A stretch of DNA of 23,419 nt from Granulosicoccus sp964594905 (GTDB lineage: Bacteria > Pseudomonadota > Gammaproteobacteria > Granulosicoccales > Granulosicoccaceae), in the NCBI GenBank assembly GCA_964594905.1, contig CAZQOI010000049.1, positions 1 through 23,419 on the forward strand. Direction: 5' to 3'. The stretch's first letter is position 1. Each line of letters starts with the position of its first letter. Shown here one piece after another: positions 15,785 to 22,853 of this stretch. Under the pieces are notes generated by a model. It had not been told where the DNA came from and searched no databases. It worked only from the letters and a program-made list of their open reading frames with translations. The position numbers and the translations under genes are program-made.

Positions 15785-16577
15785 GGCCACCATGGTGGCC
15801 GCGCAGCTGCCTGGAGGTTAACAGCAACGGGGTGGCCACTAAGGTGACCCCTGAACCCTATTACGATTCAGGGTATGTGTCTACTCGGTTGGCCACCGTG
15901 GTGGCGATGCAGTTGCCTAACGATTTCAGAGCGTGAGACCAGGAGTTGGCCACCATGGTGGCGGTGCAACTGCATAACGAATCTGAGTCTGATTTAACCG
16001 GCGTGGCCACCATGGTGGCGGTGTAGCTGCATAACGAATCCGGGTCGGAAATGACCAGCATGGCCACCATGGTGGCGGTGTAGCTGCATAACGAATCCGG
16101 GTCGGAAATGACCAGNNNNNNNNNNNNNNNNNNNNNNNNNNNNNNNNNNNNNNNNNNNNNNNNNNNNNNNNNNNNNNNNNNNNNNNNNNNNNNNNNNNNN
16201 NNNNNNNNNNNNNNNGCATGGCCACCATGGTGGCGGTGCAGTTGCATAACGAATCCGAGTCTGAATTGACTAGCTTGGCCACCATGGTGGCGATGCAACT
16301 GCATAACGAATCTGAGTCTGAATTGAACGGCGTGGCCACCATGGTGGCGGTGTAGCTGCATAACGAATCCGGGTCGGAATTGACCAGCTTGGCCACCATG
16401 GTGGCGGTGCAGCTGCCTAACAAATCCGAGCCTGAATTGACCAACGTGGCCACCATGGTGGAGGTGTAGCTGCATAACGAATCCGGGTCGAAAATGACCA
16501 GCATGGCCACCATGGTGGCGGTGCAGCTGCATAACGAATCTGAGTCTGAATTGACCGGTTTGGCCACCATGGTGGCA
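15785..16577. repeat. 57-bp tandem array with dyad GGCCACCATGGTGGC, putative centromere (parS-like)
   Basis: Thirteen visible dyads start at 15785, 15834 (degenerate), 15891, 15948, 16005, 16062, 16220, 16277, 16334, 16391, 16448, 16505 and 16562. Apart from the first step (49 bp) and the gap, spacing is exactly 57 bp. The first copy is a perfect 16-bp palindrome GGCCACCATGGTGGCC. Each unit also has a second dyad near GCAGCTGC and a conserved tail, ATAACGAATCCGAGTCTGAA or a variant. The array ends 90 bp before the parA start. F sopC has a comparable plan: twelve 43-bp units with a 16-bp dyad, and I recall its core as ACCACGGT against ACCATGGT here. ParB binding is inferred from position and design. 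Confidence 0.75.
16116..16215. other. assembly gap of 100 N inside the tandem array
   Basis: A third run of exactly 100 N. It falls where repeats are most alike (the two units before it are identical as far as they can be compared), so short reads probably collapsed here. The true number of 57-bp units is unknown. Confidence 0.95.
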
Positions 16578-16667
16578 GTGCAGCTGCATAAATATTGCCC
16601 GAATGACACAACTGCATTGGAGTCATTTCCGTAACATTATGTAGCTAACATGATACAGGAGAAGTCT
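16578..16667 (+). promoter_or_regulatory. parA leader with dyad and ribosome site
   Basis: AATGAC (16602-16607) and GTCATT (16622-16627) form an inverted repeat with a 14-nt spacer between the last 57-bp unit and parA. It is a candidate operator for ParA, which represses its own operon in type Ia systems. GGAGAAG (16658-16664) lies 3 nt before the ATG at 16668. No clear sigma-70 promoter could be chosen. Confidence 0.45.
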
Positions 16668-17840
16668 ATGCAACTCTTCGACGCGTTTGATTACTTCGGC
16701 CAGCGAAGCCGAGACTTGGTTGAAAAGATATTGGTTGCTCGACGAGGTGAGCAAACCTTCAAGAGTTTTGATCGCACATGGTCACGACTCGCTGCAATTC
16801 ACTTGCTCGGGTGTCAGCCGGAAACTTTCGATCAGACAAGACGCGCTCTGCATATCGAGCCTGTCCGGGTAGGAACACGACTCGAATACACCTGGAGTTC
16901 TATTCAAGCTATTCGCCGACAGATAAGCCCACCCAGACAATCAGCAGCGTTACCGATCATCGGTGTCATGTCTGGCAAGGGGGGCTGCTCAAAAACTACG
17001 TTCTCGGTATTGCTGGCGCAGCGATTGGTCCTCGACGGTAATAGAGTGTTGGTTATTGACACTGATCCACAGGCTAACGCTACATCACTGTTGCTGGCAG
17101 TCAATCCGGATGTTTGCTTTGAAGCTGACGACACCGTTGCACCATTTATGATGCGTAGGGAACTCAGCTTTCACCAAAGAATTGTTCAGACAGGTATGGA
17201 GGGTCTAGACCTGGTCCCTTGTTGTCAGGGGGCATCGATCATGGATCTTGAAGGGATAAAGACCCAGGGCGAATCTAATATAGATGTCGTTAATAAATTC
17301 TGGTCCTTCCGCAACGAAATAATTCGCCTGAAGGATCGGTATGACGTCGTCATTATCGATACGCCACCAACGCTCACTTACACCAACATACGCTCGGCCA
17401 TCGCTTCAAACCTATTGATCACACCGCTCGCACCGTCAATGAATGATATCTGTTCATCGACCGGGTTTGAGAACACGATGCGTGATTACCTCCGTGATCT
17501 CTTAGGGATCAAAAACTCCATGCCACAGGACATTCATGCACGTCGGTTTATGGTTTCGCAGTACGAGCACAACAAGACCTCACATCGAGAACATGCGAAG
17601 TTAATAAAAACAATCTATCCCGGCACCTATGACGCACCATTTGCAAATCTCACCGAGATCAGCAATGCCGGTAAAAACGGAAACACTGTTTACGATGAAC
17701 GCTCCGCGATCAACAGCAGCTCTACACGCAAGCGAGCGCTCGAACAATTGGACGTGCTGTTTTCAGAAGTTATCGCAGACATAGAAGCAATCAGTAACCC
17801 ACAAACAACTGTAGAAACACGGGAGGTGGCTCATGGGTAA
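16668..17840 (+). CDS. parA: ParA partition ATPase, type Ia
   Basis: 390 residues from the ATG at 16668, chosen because GGAGAAG lies just before it; an in-frame ATG at 16650 lacks a site. A long N-terminal extension of about 95 residues, with helix-turn-helix character around 35-85 (operator binding in type Ia ParA such as P1 ParA and SopA), precedes the deviant Walker A SGKGGCSKTT (102-111, signature K104 and K109). Walker A-prime is DTDPQAN (131-137) and Walker B VVIIDTPPTL (227-236). ParA binds nucleoid DNA and moves plasmid copies by ATP cycling stimulated by ParB. It overlaps parB by 8 nt. Confidence 0.93.
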   Translation: MQLFDAFDYFGQRSRDLVEKILVARRGEQTFKSFDRTWSRLAAIHLLGCQPETFDQTRRALHIEPVRVGTRLEYTWSSIQAIRRQISPPRQSAALPIIGVMSGKGGCSKTTFSVLLAQRLVLDGNRVLVIDTDPQANATSLLLAVNPDVCFEADDTVAPFMMRRELSFHQRIVQTGMEGLDLVPCCQGASIMDLEGIKTQGESNIDVVNKFWSFRNEIIRLKDRYDVVIIDTPPTLTYTNIRSAIASNLLITPLAPSMNDICSSTGFENTMRDYLRDLLGIKNSMPQDIHARRFMVSQYEHNKTSHREHAKLIKTIYPGTYDAPFANLTEISNAGKNGNTVYDERSAINSSSTRKRALEQLDVLFSEVIADIEAISNPQTTVETREVAHG

Positions 17841-18798
17841 GCCAAGCGCAATAGCGGCGGTCTTAGATAGTGACGATGGTGGCGGTCCAGTACCGCCAGT
17901 CCAGGCCAAGCGTGGAAGCAACACAACGCTAAGCCAAAAACTAAACCCCGTTGAGCTGCAAAAACTTGTGGATACAGATGAAGTGCCCGATGGCGTTCAT
18001 ATCAGCAAGATAGACCCTAATCTGGTCGATTTTTCAAAAGACATTAACCATCGCCACCAGCACTGGCTATCTGACGAAAACAAATCCTTTTGCAAGCTGG
18101 TCGAATCTATTAAGCAGGAAGGGCAGAAGATCCCGATCCTTGTTCGGCCAAAGGGTGATCGCTTTGAGCTGATCTATGGTTCCCGTAGACGGCAAGCCTG
18201 TATCAATATCGGTAGCCAGGTTAGAGCTATCGTTGCTGAAGGGATCAGTGAGCAGCAAGCACATGAACTCGCCATTTTTGAAAACACCAACCATCAAGGT
18301 CTAAGCCCGCTTGAGGAGGCTCAGGCACTGGAAGCGTATAAAAACCGGCATCCTGATCTTAGCCACGAAAAGCTCGGAGTTATCTTCTCCAAGTCAAGAC
18401 AGTGGGTAACGTATCAACTAAGTTTCGCTAACCTGGATGACGCCATCGTCGATCAATGTTCGGACCCTTGGGGAATCACTGAACGCGCTACTCGTTCCTT
18501 CAGAACCATTTGGGCCTCCGACGCGGGACAGAGAAAGAAATGGTCAACCCAATTGAAGCGAATGGGGGATACGAAACTGCCCTACAAGAAATTGCTGAAG
18601 CAGTTGATGGGGGAGAGTGATGACAGCACCAAGGAATTAATCACTAACAAAGAGGGGAGGGTGGTAGCAGAGCTTTCAGGCGCTCGTCTTATTGGAGGTC
18701 GGTTACGAAGACAGTTTGTCGTGTATGACGACATTGACGATAAGTCGTTCCAATCATTGATTGAGAACATGCGCTCTCATCTACAGTTAGAGGCATAG
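17833..18798 (+). CDS. parB: ParB centromere-binding protein
   Basis: 321 residues. A flexible N-terminus (about 1-50), the likely ParA-contact region, is followed by the ParB/Srx domain with IYGSRRRQAC (114-123), the equivalent of the GERR box, and ENTNHQGLSPLEEA (150-163), the equivalent of the ENxxR CTP-binding motif with His in place of Arg. A helix-turn-helix lies at about 177-200 (LSHEKLGVIFSKSRQWVTYQL). The C-terminal part would dimerise. GGAGG about 7 nt before the ATG is a strong ribosome site inside the parA end. Its DNA target is probably the 57-bp array upstream, since no other dyad array lies near the operon. Confidence 0.92.
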   Translation: MGKPSAIAAVLDSDDGGGPVPPVQAKRGSNTTLSQKLNPVELQKLVDTDEVPDGVHISKIDPNLVDFSKDINHRHQHWLSDENKSFCKLVESIKQEGQKIPILVRPKGDRFELIYGSRRRQACINIGSQVRAIVAEGISEQQAHELAIFENTNHQGLSPLEEAQALEAYKNRHPDLSHEKLGVIFSKSRQWVTYQLSFANLDDAIVDQCSDPWGITERATRSFRTIWASDAGQRKKWSTQLKRMGDTKLPYKKLLKQLMGESDDSTKELITNKEGRVVAELSGARLIGGRLRRQFVVYDDIDDKSFQSLIENMRSHLQLEA

Positions 18799-18816
18799 AC
18801 TCACTTGGCTACTTTT

Positions 18817-18967
18817 CCACGTAGCCAATGTCAATAACATGAGTTACCCACGTAGCTACGGTCAATGAACACGTAGCTCGTGGCACGGCTCTAAAAAACC
18901 ACGTAGCTGACGTCACGAAATATAGATATCCACAAAGCTCACGTCACACACCACGTAGCGCCCGGTA
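18817..18967 (+). repeat. six 17-bp iterons, main Rep-binding cluster
   Basis: Copies start at 18817, 18848, 18869, 18899, 18930 and 18951, all in one orientation, near the consensus CCACGTAGCTGACGTCA. The fourth matches it fully. Steps are 31, 21, 30, 31 and 21 bp, that is about three or two helical turns, so all copies lie on one face of the DNA. Such a cluster beside a rep gene is the hallmark of iteron origins. Confidence 0.88.
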
Positions 18968-19179
18968 CTACGTGATCAAAAACTACTTTGAGACTATTTA
19001 CTTATCGCTGTCTCGCAGACGGGAGAATCTTAGGTTCATCTAGGTATATAGCAACATAGGTTTAATCACTAAGGTTCATTATTTGGTTTAGAACCAACCG
19101 CGATTGGCATTTACAAAAAGATCCCACCAAAAAAATCCGTCTACACCCGCACCCCAGGTCATCAACTACTGTGAATGAA

Positions 19180-19196
19180 CCACGTAGCTGGCGGCA
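19180..19196 (+). repeat. single isolated iteron
   Basis: CCACGTAGCTGGCGGCA, same orientation as the main cluster, 213 bp after its last member. The lone copy sits between the two A+T-rich stretches of the origin. Confidence 0.75.
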
Positions 19197-19448
19197 CAAA
19201 ACCGTAAATCTAATGAATAATCAATCACATAGGGGGAATTGAACCATAGCCGATGGTCCGTAACCCGCTCAGATGCGCCAGAAACGTCATATAAACTGTT
19301 GTCTGAAGTGATAATTGTAATATATTACATCGCTTAAAATGACAATTAGTGTGGTTTGTGGCGCTGGGACACTGGTAAAACCACCTGCAATCGTAGCCAA
19401 AGAACGGGTGAAAATTACCTAACTGGTTATTTTAAATGGCTTTTTCTG

Positions 19449-19487
19449 CCACGTAGCTGATGTCACACAGCCACGTAGCTGAAGTCA
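19449..19487 (+). repeat. iteron pair upstream of rep, probable autoregulatory operator
   Basis: CCACGTAGCTGATGTCA (19449-19465) and CCACGTAGCTGAAGTCA (19471-19487) start 22 bp apart and lie about 80 bp before the rep start. The position near the presumed rep promoter suggests that Rep limits its own synthesis by binding here; this follows from known iteron plasmids and is not shown by the sequence alone. Confidence 0.75.
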
Positions 19488-19564
19488 CGATACACGAAGA
19501 CTCGGGTAGTAGCCGAAGGTACTGCCCGACCAAGACTAAACAACAGGCATTGGGAATACGGTAA

Positions 19565-20782
19565 ATGCAACAACTCCAGATGTGGGGCGGAAATGAAATC
19601 ACGTGTTTTAAAGACAAAACAAGATACGGAGAATTGAATCTAGAGAAGTCCGCAAAAATATTTTTCCCACCGCTTAGCTCTGGTGATCCCCAGCTAAAAG
19701 AAACCGCCGTTAAGAAGCTCGAATCATTCACTATCACCAACGGCGCTGATGTGACCGCTGTTAATCCGTATATCGAAATAATTCCACCAAAGAACGGGGA
19801 GCGGTACAACACAGATACGCACGATGTTCTTTATGCCTTATATCGACAGTGGGAGTTAGCCGGGAGTCCGGAAAAACCATTTCAAATCACTCTGGCGAAA
19901 ACTGCAAAGCTAATGGGGCAGAGTACGGGACAAGACAATCTCACCAAAATCAAAGACGCACTGCATTCATTGTATTCCACCGAAATACATTTCAATGCTT
20001 GTTTTGAACTACAAAAGGGCGATCAACACGGGTGTGATGATGAACTGGAAACGAGACGTTTCAGGATACTGAACATATACGACACTAAAAATAAGCGCCA
20101 GCAAGGGAAGGTAAGATTCGGTACAGCCAGGATTGCATTCCATACCGACTTATTGGAAAGCCTTATCGCTGGCAAACGAATTCCCGTGAATTTCGTGCAA
20201 CGCATGTCCATACGACACAAAGTATCGCGGGCGATCTATGGTGTATACGACACTTATCTCACCTCCCAGTATGGAAAAACACCGGGTAAAGTTCGTCGTG
20301 AAATTCGTATTGAAAATCTCCTTCGAGAATTCAATCAGCCTGAGCAACCACATAAAAGCAAGCGAAAGCGGATGGCGGAATCAATAGCCAAAAACATAGA
20401 TGGTGCAGAACTATCGAAAGAAGGCTTATATATGTCCGTCTCGGCGGAGGAAACATCTGATCGTAAGGACTACAAGCTAGTATTTAAAGTCGTCGGAGAA
20501 GCGAAAACCAAGACGCAAAGAGTGACCTACATCCACAACGACGAAGTCATTGACGGCATGATGGCAGCAGCGGTTGATATTATAGGGCCAGTGCGCCAAC
20601 TCGACACCAAGTCTCTAAACTCGCTTAGAGCGAGCATGAAAAAAACACCCAGAGAAATGGTCTTCGCTGCAATTTCTGAAACTCGAGAAGAGATCAGAAA
20701 CAAGAATAGAAAAATAGATAGCGTGCCTGCTTATATTCAGGCGATCATGAAACGTAAACTCAACGAATCGAAGCAGCGCTAG
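19565..20782 (+). CDS. rep: plasmid replication initiator (iteron-binding Rep)
   Basis: 405 residues. Regions resembling the tandem winged-helix plan of iteron initiators are visible: about 60-180 (NPYIEIIPPKNGERYNTDTHDVLYALYRQW..., FQITLAKTAKLMG..., LTKIKDALHSLYSTEI) and about 180-270 (KVRFGTARIAFHTDLLESLIAGKRIPVNF, RAIYGVYDTYLTSQYG, IRIENLLREF). The basic C-terminal part (280-405) is of unknown fold. It would bind the nine upstream iterons and open the origin with host DnaA. The exact Rep family was not determined. The start has only a weak ribosome site; ATG at 19580 (MWGGNEI) is an alternative. Its stop and the stop of the convergent stbC-like gene share the four bases CTAG. Confidence 0.85.
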   Translation: MQQLQMWGGNEITCFKDKTRYGELNLEKSAKIFFPPLSSGDPQLKETAVKKLESFTITNGADVTAVNPYIEIIPPKNGERYNTDTHDVLYALYRQWELAGSPEKPFQITLAKTAKLMGQSTGQDNLTKIKDALHSLYSTEIHFNACFELQKGDQHGCDDELETRRFRILNIYDTKNKRQQGKVRFGTARIAFHTDLLESLIAGKRIPVNFVQRMSIRHKVSRAIYGVYDTYLTSQYGKTPGKVRREIRIENLLREFNQPEQPHKSKRKRMAESIAKNIDGAELSKEGLYMSVSAEETSDRKDYKLVFKVVGEAKTKTQRVTYIHNDEVIDGMMAAAVDIIGPVRQLDTKSLNSLRASMKKTPREMVFAAISETREEIRNKNRKIDSVPAYIQAIMKRKLNESKQR

Positions 20783-21225
20783 GTAGTGCCACCCGTTATA
20801 AAGTAGGCGGCTATACAGGCTCCGGCAATTCCAGAGATAAAGCTGACACTGATACACCCGATAAAATATACGGTGGCGTTGCGGGCGTTTTCCTGTGACT
20901 GTGTTGTTAGAACATCCCTTGCTTTGCGAAAGTCTACGCTATAAGAATCGAGTGCCGCTTTCGTCTTCTGACTCAGGACATTGGTAACAACACCTTCAAA
21001 TTCATTGCTGAGCGCCCTGGATCTTCCTACTAACCAGCGCCTATCTATATCATCGACGGAAGGGGCCAATGCCTCGATCTTATCAGCGACGTTGCGAAGC
21101 TCATTGTCGAGATTCTTAATGTCACCAAGCAGTTCTGAAACCGTTGCCTCAAGAACCTGACTATTGAAATTTTGTTCCGGAGGATGGCTTTCATCAACTG
21201 GCTTGAGTAAGCGATCAACCATCAA
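20779..21225 (-). CDS. StbC-like membrane-anchored coiled-coil protein
   Basis: 148 residues. A long helical, charged region (about 20-115) leads to one C-terminal membrane helix (about 118-143, VYFIGCISVSFISGIAGACIAAYFI), giving a cytoplasmic rod held at the membrane by its tail. It overlaps the StbB-like gene by 11 nt. In R388 stbA-stbB-stbC and in RP4 traK-traL-traM the third gene is a small membrane protein. The position and topology fit, but I see no diagnostic motif. It may anchor the StbB-like ATPase at the membrane near the transfer machinery. Confidence 0.6.
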   Translation of the reverse strand: MMVDRLLKPVDESHPPEQNFNSQVLEATVSELLGDIKNLDNELRNVADKIEALAPSVDDIDRRWLVGRSRALSNEFEGVVTNVLSQKTKAALDSYSVDFRKARDVLTTQSQENARNATVYFIGCISVSFISGIAGACIAAYFITGGTT

Positions 21226-21916
21226 ACAAGACCGAATAAACCCGTTCCAGGTCTTTGTTGATTCCGCGAGCTAATTTTTGTAAGCCAATTTTCCTGGCAT
21301 AGCGAACTTTCTTATCGCGATCATCTGTGTCGGCAATCATCTGCCGATAATCGGTTTCATCTTCTAATACTTCATCAAATGTACGATTGTCATGCTGAAA
21401 CGCTTCAAAAAATAGGTGTTTCGGAAGATATGCGTCTTTGGATAACTGGAATTTGTTGAATTTTGAGTGATCAGAAAATATCTTCGCGTATTGGCTTTCC
21501 AGCGAGCCGGATTTTGACTCAAACTGGTTCAGGACAACTTTGATTTTGTCCTTCATCACACCTAACTCATTCAATTGCTCTATTGTTTCCAGGGTATCCT
21601 GTTGTTGCTTCTTCACCGGCACCGTAGGGACTACGAAAGCATCGAGTTCGTCGATACCACCCTCAAACTGACTAATGCTATCGATAAAATCTTCGACATT
21701 GGATGCCCCCACATCGACGACGATATCGTCGTTCATTAACAGTTCATTCTGAAGTTCCTCACTTTCCTTACCACGAAGTGTGATCTCAGTTTTCTCTGTT
21801 GCATTAATGCTTTCGATAGCGACCACACTGCAGTCGAGCCGTGGTGCTAAAAGATAATGGGCGATTGAGGATTTACCGACATTGCCGGAAAAATTGATAA
21901 CAGCGATTTTATTCAT
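21215..21916 (-). CDS. stbB: StbB-like ParA-family ATPase
   Basis: 233 residues. INFSGNVGKSSIAHYLLAPRL (7-27) contains a P-loop, GNVGKSS with K15, in the form I recall from StbB of IncW-type plasmids; VVAIESINAT (31-40) and DIVVDVGAS (64-72) occupy the later ATPase motif positions. The Walker A lacks the second signature Lys of true ParA (S10-G11-N12 in place of KGG), as in StbB. R388 StbB is needed for conjugation and works with the DNA-binding StbA. The gene starts 151 nt after the stbA-like stop and overlaps the StbC-like gene. Confidence 0.8.
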   Translation of the reverse strand: MNKIAVINFSGNVGKSSIAHYLLAPRLDCSVVAIESINATEKTEITLRGKESEELQNELLMNDDIVVDVGASNVEDFIDSISQFEGGIDELDAFVVPTVPVKKQQQDTLETIEQLNELGVMKDKIKVVLNQFESKSGSLESQYAKIFSDHSKFNKFQLSKDAYLPKHLFFEAFQHDNRTFDEVLEDETDYRQMIADTDDRDKKVRYARKIGLQKLARGINKDLERVYSVLFDG

Positions 21917-22066
21917 TAGCAGAATCTCTTAAAAGTGAAAAATAAGCATTCAGCCAAAACCGTAGCTACAGTCTAGCTAAATCTCTTTTCATGCTTCTAA
22001 ACCGAGATTACCCCGGCGATTCTGCCAATTTTCCAATCGGAAGCACGTGAACATCATAAACCGAAT
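21917..22066. other. non-coding gap inside the stb operon
   Basis: 150 bases between the stbA-like and stbB-like genes. It contains CGTAGCTACAGTC (21961-21973), 12 of 13 bases like the core of the second origin iteron (CGTAGCTACGGTC). No clear terminator is seen. A separate promoter for stbB is possible. Confidence 0.45.
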
Positions 22067-22537
22067 TTAGTCAGGATCAACAACATTCCTGAGTCTTTGT
22101 ATTGCCTTGCGAATCTCCGCGTTATAAATCGTACCCTTTTTGAAATTTCGCACTATGTTGCCGTCAACCACCTGGACATACGGGCGAATACATTCCTCAA
22201 GTCTGTAACCGATCAGTTTTTCAGTATCGTTCCATTCATCTTGAATATCGTGATCAGGGCTCGTTGAAGATTTGGGCAAGCAGGATGATGCGTGAGTCGT
22301 GGTAGATCGAATACGACGCTTCTTCCTGGCTTCGCTTAAATATTTTCCGAACAGCGAAACACTGATATTGAAATCAAATTCGTTGTTCAGCATTTGCACA
22401 TAGGACTCATATGAATGCTGAGTTAAGCCGGATTCGATGGCTTCAAGATTTTCCCGAACCCATGCTCTGTTACTTTTTGCCGTCGCAGTTTGCGCGATCA
22501 CTTGTGCTTTTTGAGTTGCTCCTGAGTAATTTGGCAT
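22067..22537 (-). CDS. StbA/TraK-like DNA-binding protein
   Basis: 156 residues. The N-terminal half (about 24-75) has a helix-turn-helix pattern, WVRENLEAIESGLTQHSYES, YVQMLNNEFDFNISVSLFGKYLSEARKKR, that matches the style of RP4 TraK and similar plasmid relaxosome or stability proteins (an amphipathic helix, then YE.FV..L, then a basic end). The middle (76-105) is Ser/Thr-rich and probably a linker. It is the first gene before stbB and stbC and is preceded by 11-bp direct repeats, as in R388, where StbA binds 9-bp repeats spaced 11 bp. The StbA name is by position and architecture, not by clear identity. Confidence 0.65.
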   Translation of the reverse strand: MPNYSGATQKAQVIAQTATAKSNRAWVRENLEAIESGLTQHSYESYVQMLNNEFDFNISVSLFGKYLSEARKKRRIRSTTTHASSCLPKSSTSPDHDIQDEWNDTEKLIGYRLEECIRPYVQVVDGNIVRNFKKGTIYNAEIRKAIQRLRNVVDPD

Positions 22538-22540
22538 TGA

Positions 22541-22659
22541 TTGGTAAGTAACAGGTAAGGACGTGGTATAGATCGATCATATCCCACTTTTTGAACGTAT
22601 TAAACAGGTAAGAAATAGATAAATGATAGGTAAAATATAGGTAAAGAATGGTAAGGATT
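22541..22659 (-). repeat. 11-bp direct repeats (GGTAA type) flanking the stbA promoter
   Basis: On the plus strand five tandem units lie at 22605-22659: CAGGTAAGAAA, TAGATAAATGA, TAGGTAAAATA, TAGGTAAAGAA and TGGTAAGGATT, with steps of 11, 11, 11 and 10 bp. Two more (TTGGTAAGTAA at 22541, CAGGTAAGGAC at 22552) lie next to the stbA start. One repeat per helical turn puts them on one face. They bracket the probable promoter and so look like the operator and binding site for the StbA-like protein. Confidence 0.72.
22576..22603 (-). promoter_or_regulatory. probable promoter of the stbA-like operon
   Basis: On the minus strand TTAATA (22598-22603) and TATGAT (22576-22581) are separated by 16 nt. 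They match the sigma-70 hexamers at 4 of 6 and 5 of 6 positions. The promoter sits exactly between the five-copy and two-copy repeat groups. Confidence 0.5.
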
Positions 22660-22853
22660 CGGCAAAGTACATAAATAGAACGGACAAAGAACAGTCCGAC
22701 GTCGAGGTACGAGCAAAGGCGCAATATACATTACTACGTAATGTGCGCTATGCTACGCATAGAAAGACAAAACACAGATCGCCTTCGGCAAATTGGAAAA
22801 GGGCGTAGCTAACTAAACCGTTTACTCGGAGCTACTACTTTGGCCGTTGTTGC
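22660..22853. other. oriT: putative oriT region between stbA-like gene and relaxase
   Basis: The region has stacked inverted repeats: CGGAC/GTCCG (22681-22698), CATTAC-TAC-GTAATG (22729-22743) and CTATGC-TAC-GCATAG (22748-22762), plus a small GCC-TTC-GGC hairpin (22781-22789). On the minus strand the CATTAC dyad is followed after TATAT by TGCGCCTTTGC (22713-22723), which resembles the MOBQ nick region (RSF1010 GTAAGTGCGCCCT; the Ti form is similar as I recall). An oriT is expected beside the relaxase gene and the StbA-like sites. Confidence 0.7.

Larger units (their letters stand above)
18799..19564. other. vegetative replication origin (oriV) region
   Basis: 766 bases without a gene, between parB and rep. 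It holds nine iterons, a DnaA-box-like ATATCCACA (18926-18934, 8 of 9 to TTATCCACA, overlapping the fifth iteron), and A+T-rich stretches at about 18995-19130 and 19280-19350 that could melt. Two AGGTTCAT copies start 40 bp apart (19032 and 19072). A perfect dyad TTGGTT-TAG-AACCAA lies at 19083-19097 and a 5-bp-arm hairpin ACCAT-N5-ATGGT at 19243-19257. The layout is that of an iteron-controlled theta origin. Confidence 0.8.

Noticed and set aside
15785..16577. CRISPR array
   Set aside because: The units repeat over their whole 57 bp with no unique spacers, and no cas gene is present.
15861..16609. Two long minus-strand frames with 19-residue repeats (such as SLCSYTATMVA) over the array
   Set aside because: 57 bp is a multiple of three, so any stop-free frame stays open through the tandem DNA repeat. 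The frames cross the N run, have no good ribosome site, and the constraint is on the DNA dyad in both strands.
19231..19290. tRNA-like stretch on the minus strand (GGTTCAATTCC with a nearby hairpin)
   Set aside because: The T-loop motif lacks a pairing T-stem, and no acceptor or D-arm fits. It is better read as part of the origin.
22470..22724. Minus-strand frame of 84 codons across the 11-bp repeats
   Set aside because: It covers the promoter, the direct repeats and the start of the StbA-like gene in another frame; its Tyr/Leu-rich translation comes from A+T-rich repeat DNA.
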